A stretch of DNA of 64,000 nucleotides from Streptomyces xanthii (GCF_014621695.1 NZ_CP061281.1:868001-932000), one strand, 5' to 3'. Shown: positions 1-9,226, numbered from the stretch's first letter. The notes: generated by a model not told the origin, from the letters alone. Made by a program: numbers and translations.

Positions 1-966
1 GTGGGCGAGCTTGTTGGCGCCCCAGATCATGAGGGCGCCGACGACACCCTTGACCAGGCCCGCGGCGGCGCCGACGCCCCAGTCGCCGTAGACCACGCCG
101 TGGTAGTAGACGTACGTGTCGAGGACCTCGGCGGCGCGGGCACCGACCGCGTCGCGCTGGAGCAGGAACTGCTCGAAGCCGACGGACAGGACGTCGCCGA
201 GCCGCAGCACGAGCAGCATGATCGTGACGCTGCGGACGGCGGGCAGGGTCACGTGCCACATGCGGCGCCAGCGGTTCGCGCCGTCGACGGCGGCGGACTC
301 GTACAGGCTCTGGTCGACGTTGGCGAGCGCCGCGAGGTAGATGATCATGCCCCAGCCGATGTCCTTCCAGATGACCTGGGAGGTGATCAGCAGGGGGAAG
401 GCGTGCGGGTCGGTCATCACGTCGAGGGCCGAGAAGCCGTGGTCGCGCAGGAAGTTGGAGACGAGGCCCGCGCCGCCGAGTACCTGCTGGAACAGGGCGA
501 CGACCAGCACCCAGGAGATGAAGTGCGGGAGGTAGACGACGCTCTGCACGAACTTCTTCACGCGGCTGGAGACCAGGCTGTTGAGCAGCAGGGCGAGGGC
601 CAGCGGGGCAGGGAAGAAGAAGACGAGCTGGAGGGCGGCGAAGGCGAGGGTGTTGCGGACGGACTCCCAGAAGGCCGGGTCGGCGAAGAGTTCCTGGAAG
701 TTGGCGAGGCCGACGAGGGCGCTGTCCTTGAAGCCGATGAAGGGCTGGTAGTCCTCGAAGGCGACGATGTTGCCGAGCATCGGGACGTAGAAGAAGACGA
801 CGAAGAACAGCAGGCCGGGCGCCATCAGGGCGAGCATCACCCAGTTGTCGCGCAGCCGGCGCGCGAGCGGCGGACGGCTCCTGAGGGTGCGCCCCCCGGC
901 CCGTGCCGGGGCGGGCGCGGGCGGCGAGGCGGCACGGACGCGCCGTTCAGTTGCTGGGGAAGACAC
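1..966 (-). CDS. Sugar ABC transporter permease, LplB family (3' end cut by window edge)
   Basis: Inner-membrane permease of a carbohydrate ABC importer; about 322 codons are visible and the C-terminus runs off the left edge. GTG at 966 is chosen because GGGAG lies about 5 nt upstream; an in-frame GTG at 978 is less well placed. The N-terminus is an Arg/Pro-rich cytoplasmic tail of about 40 residues followed by a first membrane helix (WVMLALMAPGLLFFVVFFY). The EAA loop that docks the ATPase is visible near 245-305 as YESAAVDGANRWRRMW, and the last visible residues GLVKGVVGALMIWGANKLAH match the usual C-terminal end of LplB-type permeases. The next genes are a ROK regulator and a glycoside hydrolase, so import of an oligosaccharide or its breakdown product is likely; the exact sugar cannot be told. 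Confidence 0.88.
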   Translation of the reverse strand, partial: MSSPATERRVRAASPPAPAPARAGGRTLRSRPPLARRLRDNWVMLALMAPGLLFFVVFFYVPMLGNIVAFEDYQPFIGFKDSALVGLANFQELFADPAFWESVRNTLAFAALQLVFFFPAPLALALLLNSLVSSRVKKFVQSVVYLPHFISWVLVVALFQQVLGGAGLVSNFLRDHGFSALDVMTDPHAFPLLITSQVIWKDIGWGMIIYLAALANVDQSLYESAAVDGANRWRRMWHVTLPAVRSVTIMLLVLRLGDVLSVGFEQFLLQRDAVGARAAEVLDTYVYYHGVVYGDWGVGAAAGLVKGVVGALMIWGANKLAH

Positions 967-1030
967 GCGTACTCCCACCGACGGGACGGGTGCGGCCGCC
1001 CGGAGCGCCGAGACGCCGGGAAGGCGGCCA

Positions 1031-1059
1031 CCAATAAAGAAGGCAACTTTCTGAATTGG
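1031..1059. promoter_or_regulatory. Operator-like inverted repeat upstream of the LplB-type permease
   Basis: CCAATAAAGAA at the left faces TTTCTGAATTGG at the right, giving an imperfect inverted repeat with a central GGCAAC. The right part, GCAACTTTCTGAAT (1043-1056), resembles GCAACTTACCTAAT in the ROK/hydrolase promoter (2402-2415). The element is about 65 nt upstream of the permease start. AT-rich sites of this kind are typical ROK-family operators; the assignment to the neighbouring ROK protein is inference. Confidence 0.5.
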
Positions 1060-1161
1060 AGAGTCATCATGGAAGCGGCGGGAGGGCACGTCAACCGCCT
1101 GCCGGTCCCGGGGAGTTGGACTCTTCGTCGGTGAGGCTTGGACTTTTCTGCGGGGAGCCCG

Positions 1162-2322
1162 TCAAACAGGCCGTTCGACGTGGTCCAGGGCGAGGCGGGC
1201 CGCCCCGATCGCGGTGGACTCCTCACCCAGCGTGGAGGTCCGCACTTCGGGCGGGCACGGGGTGAGCGCGGCGAGCCGCTCGGCGAACGGCTCGCTCAGC
1301 AGCGTGCCGGCCCGCGAGATCCCGCCACCGAGCACGACGGCCCGCGGGTCGAGCACGGCGACGTGCCGGGCGAGGCTGTCGGCGAGGGCGTGCGCGAAGG
1401 CCCGCAGGGTGTAGGCGGCGCCGCCGTCACCGGCCGCGGCGGCGCGCACGACGGCGCGGGCCGCGTTCTCCCGGGTGGGGCGCGCCTCTCCCCCGTGCCC
1501 GGCGAACCAGTCGAGAAGCCGCTGGTAGGGCACGGTCCAGCCGTCGCCCGCGACCATCTCGCCGGCGGCGCCGTGGTGACCCCGGTGCAGTTCGCCGCGC
1601 AGCCACAGGCCGATGCCGAGCCGATTGCCGACGTACAGGTACAGGAAGTCGTCGGTGTCCGCGGCGACGCCCGCGGTGCCCTCGGCGAGGGTGGCGAGCT
1701 GGATGTCGTTGCCGACGACGACCCGGCCCGGGGCGTGGCCCGTGAGTGCGGCGCTCAGGTCGACGCCGCTCCAGCCGGGCAGCGAGTCGCTGACGGTGAC
1801 GACACGGCCCGCGGGGTCGACCATGCCGCTGGTGCCGACGCCGGTGGCGAGCGGGCGCAGGCCGGCCGCGGCGGGTCCGGCGAGACAGCGGGCGACGGCA
1901 GTGCGCACGGCGTCGAGCCGCCGGGCCGCGCTCAGTTCGGGGGTGACCGGCAGCCGGTGGGAGGCGACGGTGCGGCCGAGCAGGTCGGTGGCGAGCACGA
2001 GGACCTTGTGGGCGCCGACGTCGACGCCGAGCACGTGCCCGGCCTCGGCGCGGAAGCGGAAGCGGCGGGCGGGCCTGCCGACCCCGCCGGCGCCGGGCTC
2101 CAGCTCGACCAGGCGTCCCTCGCGCAGCAGTTGCGCGGTCAGGTCCTGGGCGGTGGGCCGGGACACACCGATCAGCGCGGCGAGTTCGGGCACGGTGATC
2201 TCGGCGCGCTCGCGCAGCACCCGGAGGGCCGCGGCCGCGTTCAGCCGGCGCAGCAACGACGGATCGCCGCTCTTGTCCTGCTTGTCGCGCTTCTCGCTCT
2301 TGTCGTCGTGACTGGTTCTCAT
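1162..2322 (-). CDS. ROK family transcriptional regulator
   Basis: 386-residue sugar-responsive regulator. A charged N-terminal tail is followed by a winged helix-turn-helix at about residues 25-80 (VPELAALIGVSRPTAQDLTA). An ROK actin-like ATPase-fold domain follows, with VLGVDVGAHKVLVLATDL at its start and GVGTSGMVDPAG in the middle. The Cys-rich zinc motif of ROK sugar kinases is absent, which fits a regulator rather than a kinase. ATG at 2322 is preceded by GGGGGGAG. It is divergent from the glycoside hydrolase gene at 2440 and upstream of the sugar permease at 966. Matching operator-like elements occur in both promoters, so it probably represses this small carbohydrate regulon and is released by a sugar. 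Confidence 0.92.
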   Translation of the reverse strand: MRTSHDDKSEKRDKQDKSGDPSLLRRLNAAAALRVLRERAEITVPELAALIGVSRPTAQDLTAQLLREGRLVELEPGAGGVGRPARRFRFRAEAGHVLGVDVGAHKVLVLATDLLGRTVASHRLPVTPELSAARRLDAVRTAVARCLAGPAAAGLRPLATGVGTSGMVDPAGRVVTVSDSLPGWSGVDLSAALTGHAPGRVVVGNDIQLATLAEGTAGVAADTDDFLYLYVGNRLGIGLWLRGELHRGHHGAAGEMVAGDGWTVPYQRLLDWFAGHGGEARPTRENAARAVVRAAAAGDGGAAYTLRAFAHALADSLARHVAVLDPRAVVLGGGISRAGTLLSEPFAERLAALTPCPPEVRTSTLGEESTAIGAARLALDHVERPV

Positions 2323-2395
2323 GGGCGCGGCTCCCCCCGATCCAAGGTGTCCCCCTTGACAGCATGATCGGTGACTCCCCAGGGTGACCCGGAGT

Positions 2396-2418
2396 GATTG
2401 AGCAACTTACCTAATAAA
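2396..2418. promoter_or_regulatory. Operator-like element in the ROK / glycoside hydrolase divergent promoter
   Basis: GATTGAGCAACTTACCTAAT lies between the divergent ROK start (2322) and hydrolase start (2440), 22 nt before the latter. GCAACTTxCxxAAT is shared with the element at 1043-1056. Its position just upstream of the ribosome-binding site would block transcription or early elongation of the hydrolase gene. Confidence 0.5.
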
Positions 2419-2439
2419 AGCGCCCCTGGGGGACCACGC

Positions 2440-5421
2440 ATGGGTGAGCACCGCACGGCTGAGCAACGACGCGTCGAACTCCCGGCCGGTGACGGCCATC
2501 CCGAGCTGGCCTGCGGCGTCGGCGACTGGGACACCGAGGCCTACGGCAACCACCGCGTCCTGGTCCGCGCCGCACAGGCAGGACCGGTCCTCGGGGTGGA
2601 ACTGCCGTGGCGGCGCCGGGATCCGGATCCGCATCTGGTCGACGTGGTGGTGCTCGCACCGTCCGGGCGCCGGGTGCGCAACACGCTGGCGGTGGAGGTG
2701 ACGGCGGAGCGGGGCCGGATCGCCTTCGAGCCGGTCGAGGGGCCGGGGACGTACGCGGTGCACTATCTGCCGTACGCGCACACCGGCCGCGCCTACTATC
2801 CCCAGGCCGTGTACCGGCAGCCGGTGCGCACCGCCGATCCGGTGTGGGTGCACGCACTCGGGCTCGACGGGCCGGACGCGGGGTGGGGGCGGCTGCCGCG
2901 GGCCGAGGCGTTCCGCTACGAGGCGGCGAGCGCCGTCGACTCCTTCGCCCCGCTGGGCTTCGCGGCGACCGAGGACGAACGGCACAAGCTCGAACTCGCC
3001 GATCCCGACGCCGACTTGATGCTCTTCGGCGAGGACCGCGCGCACCCTCTGGGCCGGTACGGGCGGCTGCCCGCCCGCTGGGCGCGCGGGGTGCCCGGCG
3101 CCCCGTACGAGGGCACTGCGGACCGCGGGGAGTTCTTCGCGTTCCAGGTCGGCGTGTACGCGCGCACGGACCTGGACGGACTGACGGCGCGGGTGCGGGG
3201 GCTGCCGTTCCCGGTGCGCTGCCCGAGCCTGGGCGGCACGGACGCGCGCGGCCGTCCGCTCACGCGGCGGGTGGACGTGCCGGCGGGCAGGGTCGACGCG
3301 CTGTGGTTCCTCGCGGAGGTCCCGGCGGACGCGGCGCCGGGCTCGTACGAGGGCGAGGTCGAGGTGAGCGCCCCCGGCGCGGTCCCGCGGGTTCTGCCGG
3401 TCCGGCTCACGGTCACCGGGCACGCGGCGGTGGACGGCGGGACCGGTGAGCCGGAGCGCCTCGCCCGGCTGGCCTGGCTGGACAGCACGGAGGGGCACGA
3501 CGACACCGTGGTCCCTCCGTTCACCCCGGTGACCTGCGCGCAGGGGCCGGACGGCGGGCGCGAGCTCGGGCTGCTCGGCCGGCGGGTCCACCTCGGCGCG
3601 GACGGGCTGCCGCACCGGCTGGTGTCGACGTTCACCCCGGCTGTCACCGCCGTCGACGGGCCGCCCCACGACCTGCTGGCCGGACCGGTCCGCTTCGAAC
3701 TCGGACATGCGCTCGCCCTCGGCCCGCTGACCTCGGAGCAGCCCGGTCCGGGCCGCGTCACCTGGAAGGTCAGGGCCTCCTCGGACGCGCTCCTGGTCGA
3801 CACCGAGGGCGAGTTGGAGGCCGACGGCTTCCTCGTCCTGCGGATCGGCGTGGAGGCGCGCGCCGACCTCGACCTCCCGGACGTGACGCTCGACGTGCCC
3901 GTCCGCGAGCCGCTCGCGCGGTACGTGATGGGGCTCGGCCTGACCGGGCGCTACTGCCCGGACACGTACGACTGGACCTGGGGCACCCCCACCCGCAACC
4001 AGGACTCCCTGTGGCTCGGCTCGGCGCACGCCGGACTCCAGCTCTCGCTGCGCGACGAGCACTACACCCGGCCGCTGAACACCAACTACTACCGGGAGAA
4101 GCCGCTGGTCACGCCCCGCTCCTGGGCGGGCGACGACGGTCTCGGCGGCGTCCGGCTGCGCACGGCGGACGGGGTGCGCACCGTCACCGCGCACAGCGGT
4201 CCGGTCCGGCTGCGGGCGGGCGAACGGCGCCGCTTCGAACTGCGGCTGCTGCTCACACCGTTCAAACCGATCACCCCGCGCACCCAGCTCACCGACCGCT
4301 ACTACCACGCGTACGCCACACCCGAGGAGGTCGCGCGGTACGGGGCGAACGTCGTCAACCTGCACCACGCCACTCCCCCGAACCCGTACATCAACGACCC
4401 GCTGCTCGCCGCCGACGTGCTGCGCGCCTACACCGACCGGGCGCACGCGCTCGGGGTGCGCGTGAAGGTGTACGACACGGTGCGTGAACTGACGCGGCAC
4501 TCGCCCGAGTTGCGAGTGCTCGCCTCCTTCGGGGACGAGGTCCTCGCGGCGGGTCCGGGCGGCGGGCACGCCTGGCTGCGGGAGCATCTGGGCGAGGCGC
4601 ACGTGCCCGGCTGGGTCGCCTCCGACGTCCGGGACGTCGCGGCGGTCACCACGGGCGAGTCCCGCTGGCACAACTTCTACGTGGCGGGGGTGCGGCGGCT
4701 GCGCGAGCGGCTCGGTGTCGACGGACTGTACCTGGACGACGTGGCCTACGACCGGACCACGATGAAGCGGGTCCGCAAGGCACTGACCCGGGCGGGCGGC
4801 CCGCCGCCGGTCGTGGACCTGCACTCCTGCAACCAGTTCCGGGCACCGGACGGCTTCGCCTCCAGCGCCAACCTGTACGCCGAACTCCTGCCGTACGTGG
4901 ACCGGTTGTGGCTCGGCGAGCTGTTCGACTACGCGGCGACGGACCCGGCGTACTGGCTCGTGGAGATCTCCGGGATTCCGTTCGGGCTGATGGGCGAGAT
5001 GCTGGAGGGCGGCGGCAATCCGTGGCGCGGGCTCGTGTTCGGGATGACGGCGCGGGCCCCGATGACCGATGTGCGGCCGCTGTGGCGGGCGTTCGACGCG
5101 CTGGGCCTGCCCGGCGCCGAGATGACCGGCTGGTGGGCCGGCGACACCGCGGTGGGCACCGGCGACGACGCGGTGCTCGCGACCGTGTGGCGCGGCCCCG
5201 AAAGGGCGACGACGGTGGCGCTCGCGTCCTGGGCGGAGGACCCGGTGGACTGCCGGCTGACGCTCGCGGGCGCGGCGGTGGCGGCGTCCGCGCCGGGGAT
5301 CGAGGGCTTCCAGGAGGAGCGGGAGTACCCCGCGGGCGGCCCGGTCCGGGTCGAGCCCGGACGGGGCCTGCTGCTGCGGCTGCGCCCCGCGGCCGAGGGG
5401 CCCCGGCTCACTTCGCCATGA
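2440..5421 (+). CDS. Large glycoside hydrolase-like protein (GH123-like / DUF6067 type)
   Basis: 993-residue protein without an evident signal peptide. The N-terminal third is beta-rich (residues about 1-330). The middle has a further beta domain, and the C-terminal 380 residues look like a TIM barrel: VVNLHHATPPNPYINDPLL, then HALGVRVKVYDTVREL, then GVDGLYLDDVAYDRTTM, where the adjacent aspartates are plausible active-site or sugar-binding residues. This arrangement resembles the GH123-like DUF6067 family; substrate and activity are not known. ATG 2440 is chosen because GGGGGA sits about 7 nt upstream; the frame is open back to TTG 2398, but that start would fall inside the operator-like element. 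Divergent from the ROK gene. Its last 14 nt overlap the convergent CapA gene. Confidence 0.8.
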   Translation: MGEHRTAEQRRVELPAGDGHPELACGVGDWDTEAYGNHRVLVRAAQAGPVLGVELPWRRRDPDPHLVDVVVLAPSGRRVRNTLAVEVTAERGRIAFEPVEGPGTYAVHYLPYAHTGRAYYPQAVYRQPVRTADPVWVHALGLDGPDAGWGRLPRAEAFRYEAASAVDSFAPLGFAATEDERHKLELADPDADLMLFGEDRAHPLGRYGRLPARWARGVPGAPYEGTADRGEFFAFQVGVYARTDLDGLTARVRGLPFPVRCPSLGGTDARGRPLTRRVDVPAGRVDALWFLAEVPADAAPGSYEGEVEVSAPGAVPRVLPVRLTVTGHAAVDGGTGEPERLARLAWLDSTEGHDDTVVPPFTPVTCAQGPDGGRELGLLGRRVHLGADGLPHRLVSTFTPAVTAVDGPPHDLLAGPVRFELGHALALGPLTSEQPGPGRVTWKVRASSDALLVDTEGELEADGFLVLRIGVEARADLDLPDVTLDVPVREPLARYVMGLGLTGRYCPDTYDWTWGTPTRNQDSLWLGSAHAGLQLSLRDEHYTRPLNTNYYREKPLVTPRSWAGDDGLGGVRLRTADGVRTVTAHSGPVRLRAGERRRFELRLLLTPFKPITPRTQLTDRYYHAYATPEEVARYGANVVNLHHATPPNPYINDPLLAADVLRAYTDRAHALGVRVKVYDTVRELTRHSPELRVLASFGDEVLAAGPGGGHAWLREHLGEAHVPGWVASDVRDVAAVTTGESRWHNFYVAGVRRLRERLGVDGLYLDDVAYDRTTMKRVRKALTRAGGPPPVVDLHSCNQFRAPDGFASSANLYAELLPYVDRLWLGELFDYAATDPAYWLVEISGIPFGLMGEMLEGGGNPWRGLVFGMTARAPMTDVRPLWRAFDALGLPGAEMTGWWAGDTAVGTGDDAVLATVWRGPERATTVALASWAEDPVDCRLTLAGAAVAASAPGIEGFQEEREYPAGGPVRVEPGRGLLLRLRPAAEGPRLTSP

Positions 5422-6598
5422 CGAGCCCGTCCCGGGCCGCGCCGCGGCTGAGGACGACCTGGCGGACGGCGTCGCGGATGCCGCCGAGGTCGGCGCCCTC
5501 GTCGATGGCGCGGCCCAGGTCGACGACGCGGCCCGTGGAGACGTCGAACCACTGCGGGACGAACTCGGCCTTGGTCACCTGCCAGCGCTGCCCGTCCCGG
5601 GCGGGCGGCGCGAAGGTGAAGCGGCCGACCGAGCTCATGTTGCCGCGGGCGTCGCGGGCACCGTCGTGATTGAACATCTCACCCGCGATCTGGTCGCCCA
5701 TCCCGTACACGATCCAGGTGCCGTTGACCTTCTCGTAGGCCTGCGGGACGTGGGCGTGGGTGCCGAGGATCAGGTCGATGTCGGGGCGGCCGTTCGTGGC
5801 CGACGCGGTCAGTTCGCGGCCGAGGCCCACCTGGCGCTCGTCCGGCTCGTCCTGCCACTCGGTGCCCCAGTGCAGCGAGACGACGACCACGTCGGCCCCG
5901 GCGCGACGGGCTGCGCGGGCGTCCTCGACGATCCGCTGCCGCTCCATCAGGTTCACGGACCAGGGCTTGCCCTCGGGCATGGGGTGGTCGTTGGTGTCGT
6001 AGGTGTAGGCGAGCTGGGCGATGCGGGCGCCGCCCGCCTTCAGCCAGGCGGGGGCCCGGCCCTCGGCGGCGGTGCGGCCGGAGCCCGTGTGCTTCACCCC
6101 CGCCTTGTCGAAGGCGTCCAGCGTGCGCGCGATGCCTTCGGCGCCGTCGTCGAGGGTGTGGTTGGAGGCGGCGGAACAGGAGTCGTAGCCGGTCTCCTTC
6201 AGGCCCGCGGCGACCTCGGGCGGGGACTTGAAGTCGGGGTAGCCGCTGTAGTCGCCCTGGGCGCCGTAGACCGTCTCCATGTGACAGATCGCCACGTCCG
6301 CGCCGGAGACCACGGGTTTCATGCCGGCCAGCATGGGGCGGAAGTCGTAGCCGGTTCCGCCCGCGTCCTCGTGCGCCTTCTCGATGATGGAGGAGTGCGG
6401 CAGGACGTCACCGGACGCGGCGAGCGTGAACGGGCGGACGGCCGGCGCGGGGGCGGGGGCGGCCTTGTGGGGCGGAGCGGCGCCCGGCCCGGCGCCGGGG
6501 GCCGCGCAGCCGGCCCCGAGGCCGAGCGCGGCGGCCGTGAGGACCAGCGCCGTGCGCCGGGTGCTGCCGCGGGTGCTGCTCCGTGTCTTCGACGTCAT
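5408..6598 (-). CDS. CapA family lipoprotein (PGA_cap metallophosphatase fold)
   Basis: 396 residues. The N-terminus has basic residues, a hydrophobic stretch and a lipobox (LGAGC, about residues 27-31), so it is predicted to be a membrane-anchored lipoprotein on the outer face. The mature part follows the PGA_cap/CapA pattern of calcineurin-like metal-binding motifs: ASGDVLPHS, CHMETVYG, AASNHTLDDG, VVSLHWGTEW and LGTHAHVPQ. CapA proteins are linked to poly-gamma-glutamate capsules, but streptomycete homologues without capB/capC, as here, probably act on some other cell-surface polymer. ATG 6598 has AGGGAG 8 nt upstream. It is divergent from the sigma factor gene. Confidence 0.88.
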   Translation of the reverse strand: MTSKTRSSTRGSTRRTALVLTAAALGLGAGCAAPGAGPGAAPPHKAAPAPAPAVRPFTLAASGDVLPHSSIIEKAHEDAGGTGYDFRPMLAGMKPVVSGADVAICHMETVYGAQGDYSGYPDFKSPPEVAAGLKETGYDSCSAASNHTLDDGAEGIARTLDAFDKAGVKHTGSGRTAAEGRAPAWLKAGGARIAQLAYTYDTNDHPMPEGKPWSVNLMERQRIVEDARAARRAGADVVVVSLHWGTEWQDEPDERQVGLGRELTASATNGRPDIDLILGTHAHVPQAYEKVNGTWIVYGMGDQIAGEMFNHDGARDARGNMSSVGRFTFAPPARDGQRWQVTKAEFVPQWFDVSTGRVVDLGRAIDEGADLGGIRDAVRQVVLSRGAARDGLVMAK

Positions 6599-6810
6599 CG
6601 ATCGGGCTCCCTGAACAGGTGAGATACGGGGGACGCGGGCGGATTGCCGTAAATATCCACATATGACAAATGGGTGGAGTCAAGGCGCCGGACCGGGGCG
6701 CGGCCCCGCTCGACCCGTTCGCCGCACCGCTCGTCGAGCGCATCGACCGTCCGGCGCACACCGCCGCCGGGGCTCTGGGCGCGGACGGCCCCCTGCGCTG
6801 CCATACGCGC

Positions 6811-7347
6811 ATGACGACGGCGCTCAGGACACCCAGGACGACGGAGGCGGACCTCGCGCAGGTCCAGCAGCAGCACGGCAGGCCGCTCTACGCGTTCCTG
6901 CTGCGGCTGTGCGACGGCGACCGGCAGCGGGCGGAGGACCTCGTCCAGGAGACGTACGTACGGGCCTGGCAGCATCCGGAGGCGCTCCGCTCGGAGCACG
7001 AGTCGGTGCGGCCCTGGCTGTTCACCGTCGGGCGGCGGCTCGCCATCGACGCCCGCCGGGCCCGGCTCGCCCGGCCCGCCGAGGTGGGCGACGCGGTGCT
7101 CGAGAACGCGCGGGTCTGCGCGGACCACGCGGAGCGGTCGGCGGCGGCGCTCGACGTGCGGGAGGCGGTGGCCACGCTCAGCCCCGAGCACCGGGCCGTG
7201 CTCCTGGAGGTCTACTTCAAGGGCGCCAGTGTGGCGGAGGCCGCACGCGCGCTCGGCATTCCCCCGGGTACCGTGAAGTCCCGTGCGTACTACGCGTTGC
7301 GGGCGTTGCGCAGGGTCCTTCCGGGTTACGCGCCCGACCTGCGATGA
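6811..7347 (+). CDS. ECF-type RNA polymerase sigma factor (sigma-70 family)
   Basis: About 178 residues from ATG 6811. Region 2 begins near residue 15 (HGRPLYAFLLRLCDGDRQRA, then EDLVQETYVRAWQH). Region 4 is EAVATLSPEHRAVLLEVYFK followed by the helix-turn-helix EAARALGIPPGTVKSRAYYA. The frame is open upstream to ATG 6670, but the extra 47 residues look non-conserved, and 6811 gives the usual ECF size; neither start has a convincing ribosome-binding site. No zf-HC2 anti-sigma gene follows directly. The nearest ZAS-type protein is about 5 kb away at 12226. The AT-rich stretch around 6640-6670 is the likely promoter region for this gene and the divergent CapA gene. Confidence 0.9.
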   Translation: MTTALRTPRTTEADLAQVQQQHGRPLYAFLLRLCDGDRQRAEDLVQETYVRAWQHPEALRSEHESVRPWLFTVGRRLAIDARRARLARPAEVGDAVLENARVCADHAERSAAALDVREAVATLSPEHRAVLLEVYFKGASVAEAARALGIPPGTVKSRAYYALRALRRVLPGYAPDLR

Positions 7348-7490
7348 AACCGGCGGCCGGGTCAAGCATCGGTAAAGCGCCTGCCCGGTGGGGAATTTCC
7401 TCGGTTGAGTAATCCGCTGTCCTGCCCGGTGAGTCGACGGGGCGGGCCGGGACCGGCGCACGCACGGACCGGAGGAAGGCGGACAGGGAC

Positions 7491-8015
7491 ATGCGGTACG
7501 GGAGCCACGACGGCGCGGCGGGCGCCGAGGGCGGCGGCGCACAGGGGCCGGGCGGTGAACTCGCCGTGCCCATGGCCTGGTTGTACGCGGAGTACATCGC
7601 GGACGAGCTGCTGCGCACCGGCGATCTGATGCCGCCCACGTCCTTCGAGTTCCGCGCGGGCAGAGACGCGCTCGCCCTCACCATCTACCTCTCGGACGTC
7701 AGCGACGAGCTGTCCGGGATCCGTGTGGTGTCGCAGCTGGAGACCTGGTCCTCGCTGACCGCCTACGACCGGCCCTGGCAGTCCTGGGTGCGGGCCTCGC
7801 TCGCCGAACGGGAGGCGAAGGTGCGGCGGTCCGGGCAGTCCTCGCCGGACCTGCCGCTCGCCGCGGCGGCGTGGCGCTGGCTGGAGGAGACGGAGCTGCT
7901 GGCGCCGGACCTGGACGCGGTGCCGGTGCCGGACGAGGAGGACGGGCCGCAGGTGTGGACGCCCGCGTGGCGGCTCGGGTTGCCTCTGGGCCATCTGGCG
8001 ATCCATCTGTTCTGA
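7491..8015 (+). CDS. Conserved-looking hypothetical protein, 174 residues
   Basis: I do not recognise a family. The protein is soluble and acidic, with a Gly-rich N-terminus followed by VPMAWLYAEYIADELLRTGD and a C-terminal half rich in Trp (WRWLEETELL, WTPAWRLGLPLGHLAIHLF). There is no signal peptide or membrane helix. The coding bias and a GGAGGAA about 13 nt before the ATG support a real gene. It lies 143 nt downstream of the sigma factor gene in the same orientation and converges with the sensor kinase gene at 8030. A role as a sigma-factor partner is possible from position only. Confidence 0.7.
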   Translation: MRYGSHDGAAGAEGGGAQGPGGELAVPMAWLYAEYIADELLRTGDLMPPTSFEFRAGRDALALTIYLSDVSDELSGIRVVSQLETWSSLTAYDRPWQSWVRASLAEREAKVRRSGQSSPDLPLAAAAWRWLEETELLAPDLDAVPVPDEEDGPQVWTPAWRLGLPLGHLAIHLF

Positions 8016-8029
8016 GTTTCCTGTGGGGT

Positions 8030-9226
8030 TCAGGGTGCGTGGACGCCCGCGCGGTACTTCGGGATGCGGACCGTGATCTTCATGCCCGCGCCGACGGCCG
8101 TCTCGATGACCAGACCGTGGTCGTCGCCGAAGACCTGGCGCAGCCGTTCGTCCACGTTCGACAGTCCGACCCCGTGGGAGGCGTCGCCCTCGCCGCGCAG
8201 GATCGCGCGGAGTGCGCCGGGGTCCATGCCGACGCCGTCGTCCTCGATGACGACCTCGGCCTCGGCGCCCGCGTCCGTCGCCACGATCGTGATGCGGCTG
8301 CGGGTGACCGCGCCCTCCAGTCCGTGCTTGACCGCGTTCTCGACCAGGGGTTGCAGGCACAGGAACGGGAGCGTGACGGGGAGCACCTCGGGGGCGATCT
8401 GCAGTGTCACCGAGAGGCGGTCGCCGAACCGGGCCCGGACCAGGGCCAGGTACTGGTCGATGGAGTGCAGTTCGTCGGCGAGCGTGGTGAAGTCGCCGTG
8501 CCGGCGGAACGAGTAGCGGGTGAAGTCGGCGAACTCCAGGAGCAGCTCGCGGGCGCGCTCGGGGTCCGTACGGACGAACGAGGCGATCGCGGCGAGCGAG
8601 TTGAAGATGAAGTGCGGGGAGATCTGGGCGCGCAGGGCCTTGATCTCGGCCTCGATCAGGCGGGTGCGGGAGCGGTCCAGTTCGGCGAGTTCCAGCTGGA
8701 CGGAGACCCAGCGGGCGACCTCGTCGGTGGCGCGGGCCAGGACGGCGGACTCGCGCGGGGCGTAGGCGACGACGGCGCCCCGGACGCGGCCGTCCGCGAC
8801 GACGGGTGCGGCGACCGCCCAGCGCAGCGGGCAGTCCACGGAGCCGCAGCCGCAGGCGAACGCGACGGAGCGGCCGCCTCCGGCGAGGGCGGCGGTCAGT
8901 TCGGGCATGACGTGGGCGGCGTGGGCGTGCTCGGCGACGCCGTCCCAGGCGAGGACGGTGGAGCGGTTGGTGAGGGCGAGGGCGTCCGTGCCGAGCAGGG
9001 TGCGCAGGCGGCGGGCTGATTTGCGGGCCGTCTCCTCCGTGAGGCCCGCGCGCAGGGGCGGGGCGGCCAGGGAGGCGGTGTGGAGGGTGTCGAAGGTGGC
9101 GCGCTCCACGGGTGTGCCGATGTCGCTGTGGCGGGTCTTGTGGGTGGCCCGGCGCCCCAGGACGTAGCCCAGGGCGAGGAGGACGGGGGTCAGCGCCACC
9201 AGTGCGGCGACGGCTCCGCCGGTCAC
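8030..9226 (-). CDS. LytS-type sensor histidine kinase
   Basis: 398 residues. A single N-terminal membrane helix (VAALVALTPVLLALGYVLG) is followed by a GAF-like sensor region with an unusual cysteine cluster (FACGCGSVDCPLRW, about residue 120). The His_kinase box is QISPHFIFNSL, the N box PLVENAVKHGLEG and the G boxes DDGVGMD and GVGLSNVDERL. GTG 9226 overlaps the symporter stop by 4 nt (GTGA) and has GGAGG upstream. It is the last gene of the unit LytTR regulator, DUF485, symporter, kinase. It probably senses the transported carboxylate or the redox state and phosphorylates the LytTR regulator at 11420-12169. Confidence 0.9.
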   Translation of the reverse strand: MTGGAVAALVALTPVLLALGYVLGRRATHKTRHSDIGTPVERATFDTLHTASLAAPPLRAGLTEETARKSARRLRTLLGTDALALTNRSTVLAWDGVAEHAHAAHVMPELTAALAGGGRSVAFACGCGSVDCPLRWAVAAPVVADGRVRGAVVAYAPRESAVLARATDEVARWVSVQLELAELDRSRTRLIEAEIKALRAQISPHFIFNSLAAIASFVRTDPERARELLLEFADFTRYSFRRHGDFTTLADELHSIDQYLALVRARFGDRLSVTLQIAPEVLPVTLPFLCLQPLVENAVKHGLEGAVTRSRITIVATDAGAEAEVVIEDDGVGMDPGALRAILRGEGDASHGVGLSNVDERLRQVFGDDHGLVIETAVGAGMKITVRIPKYRAGVHAP

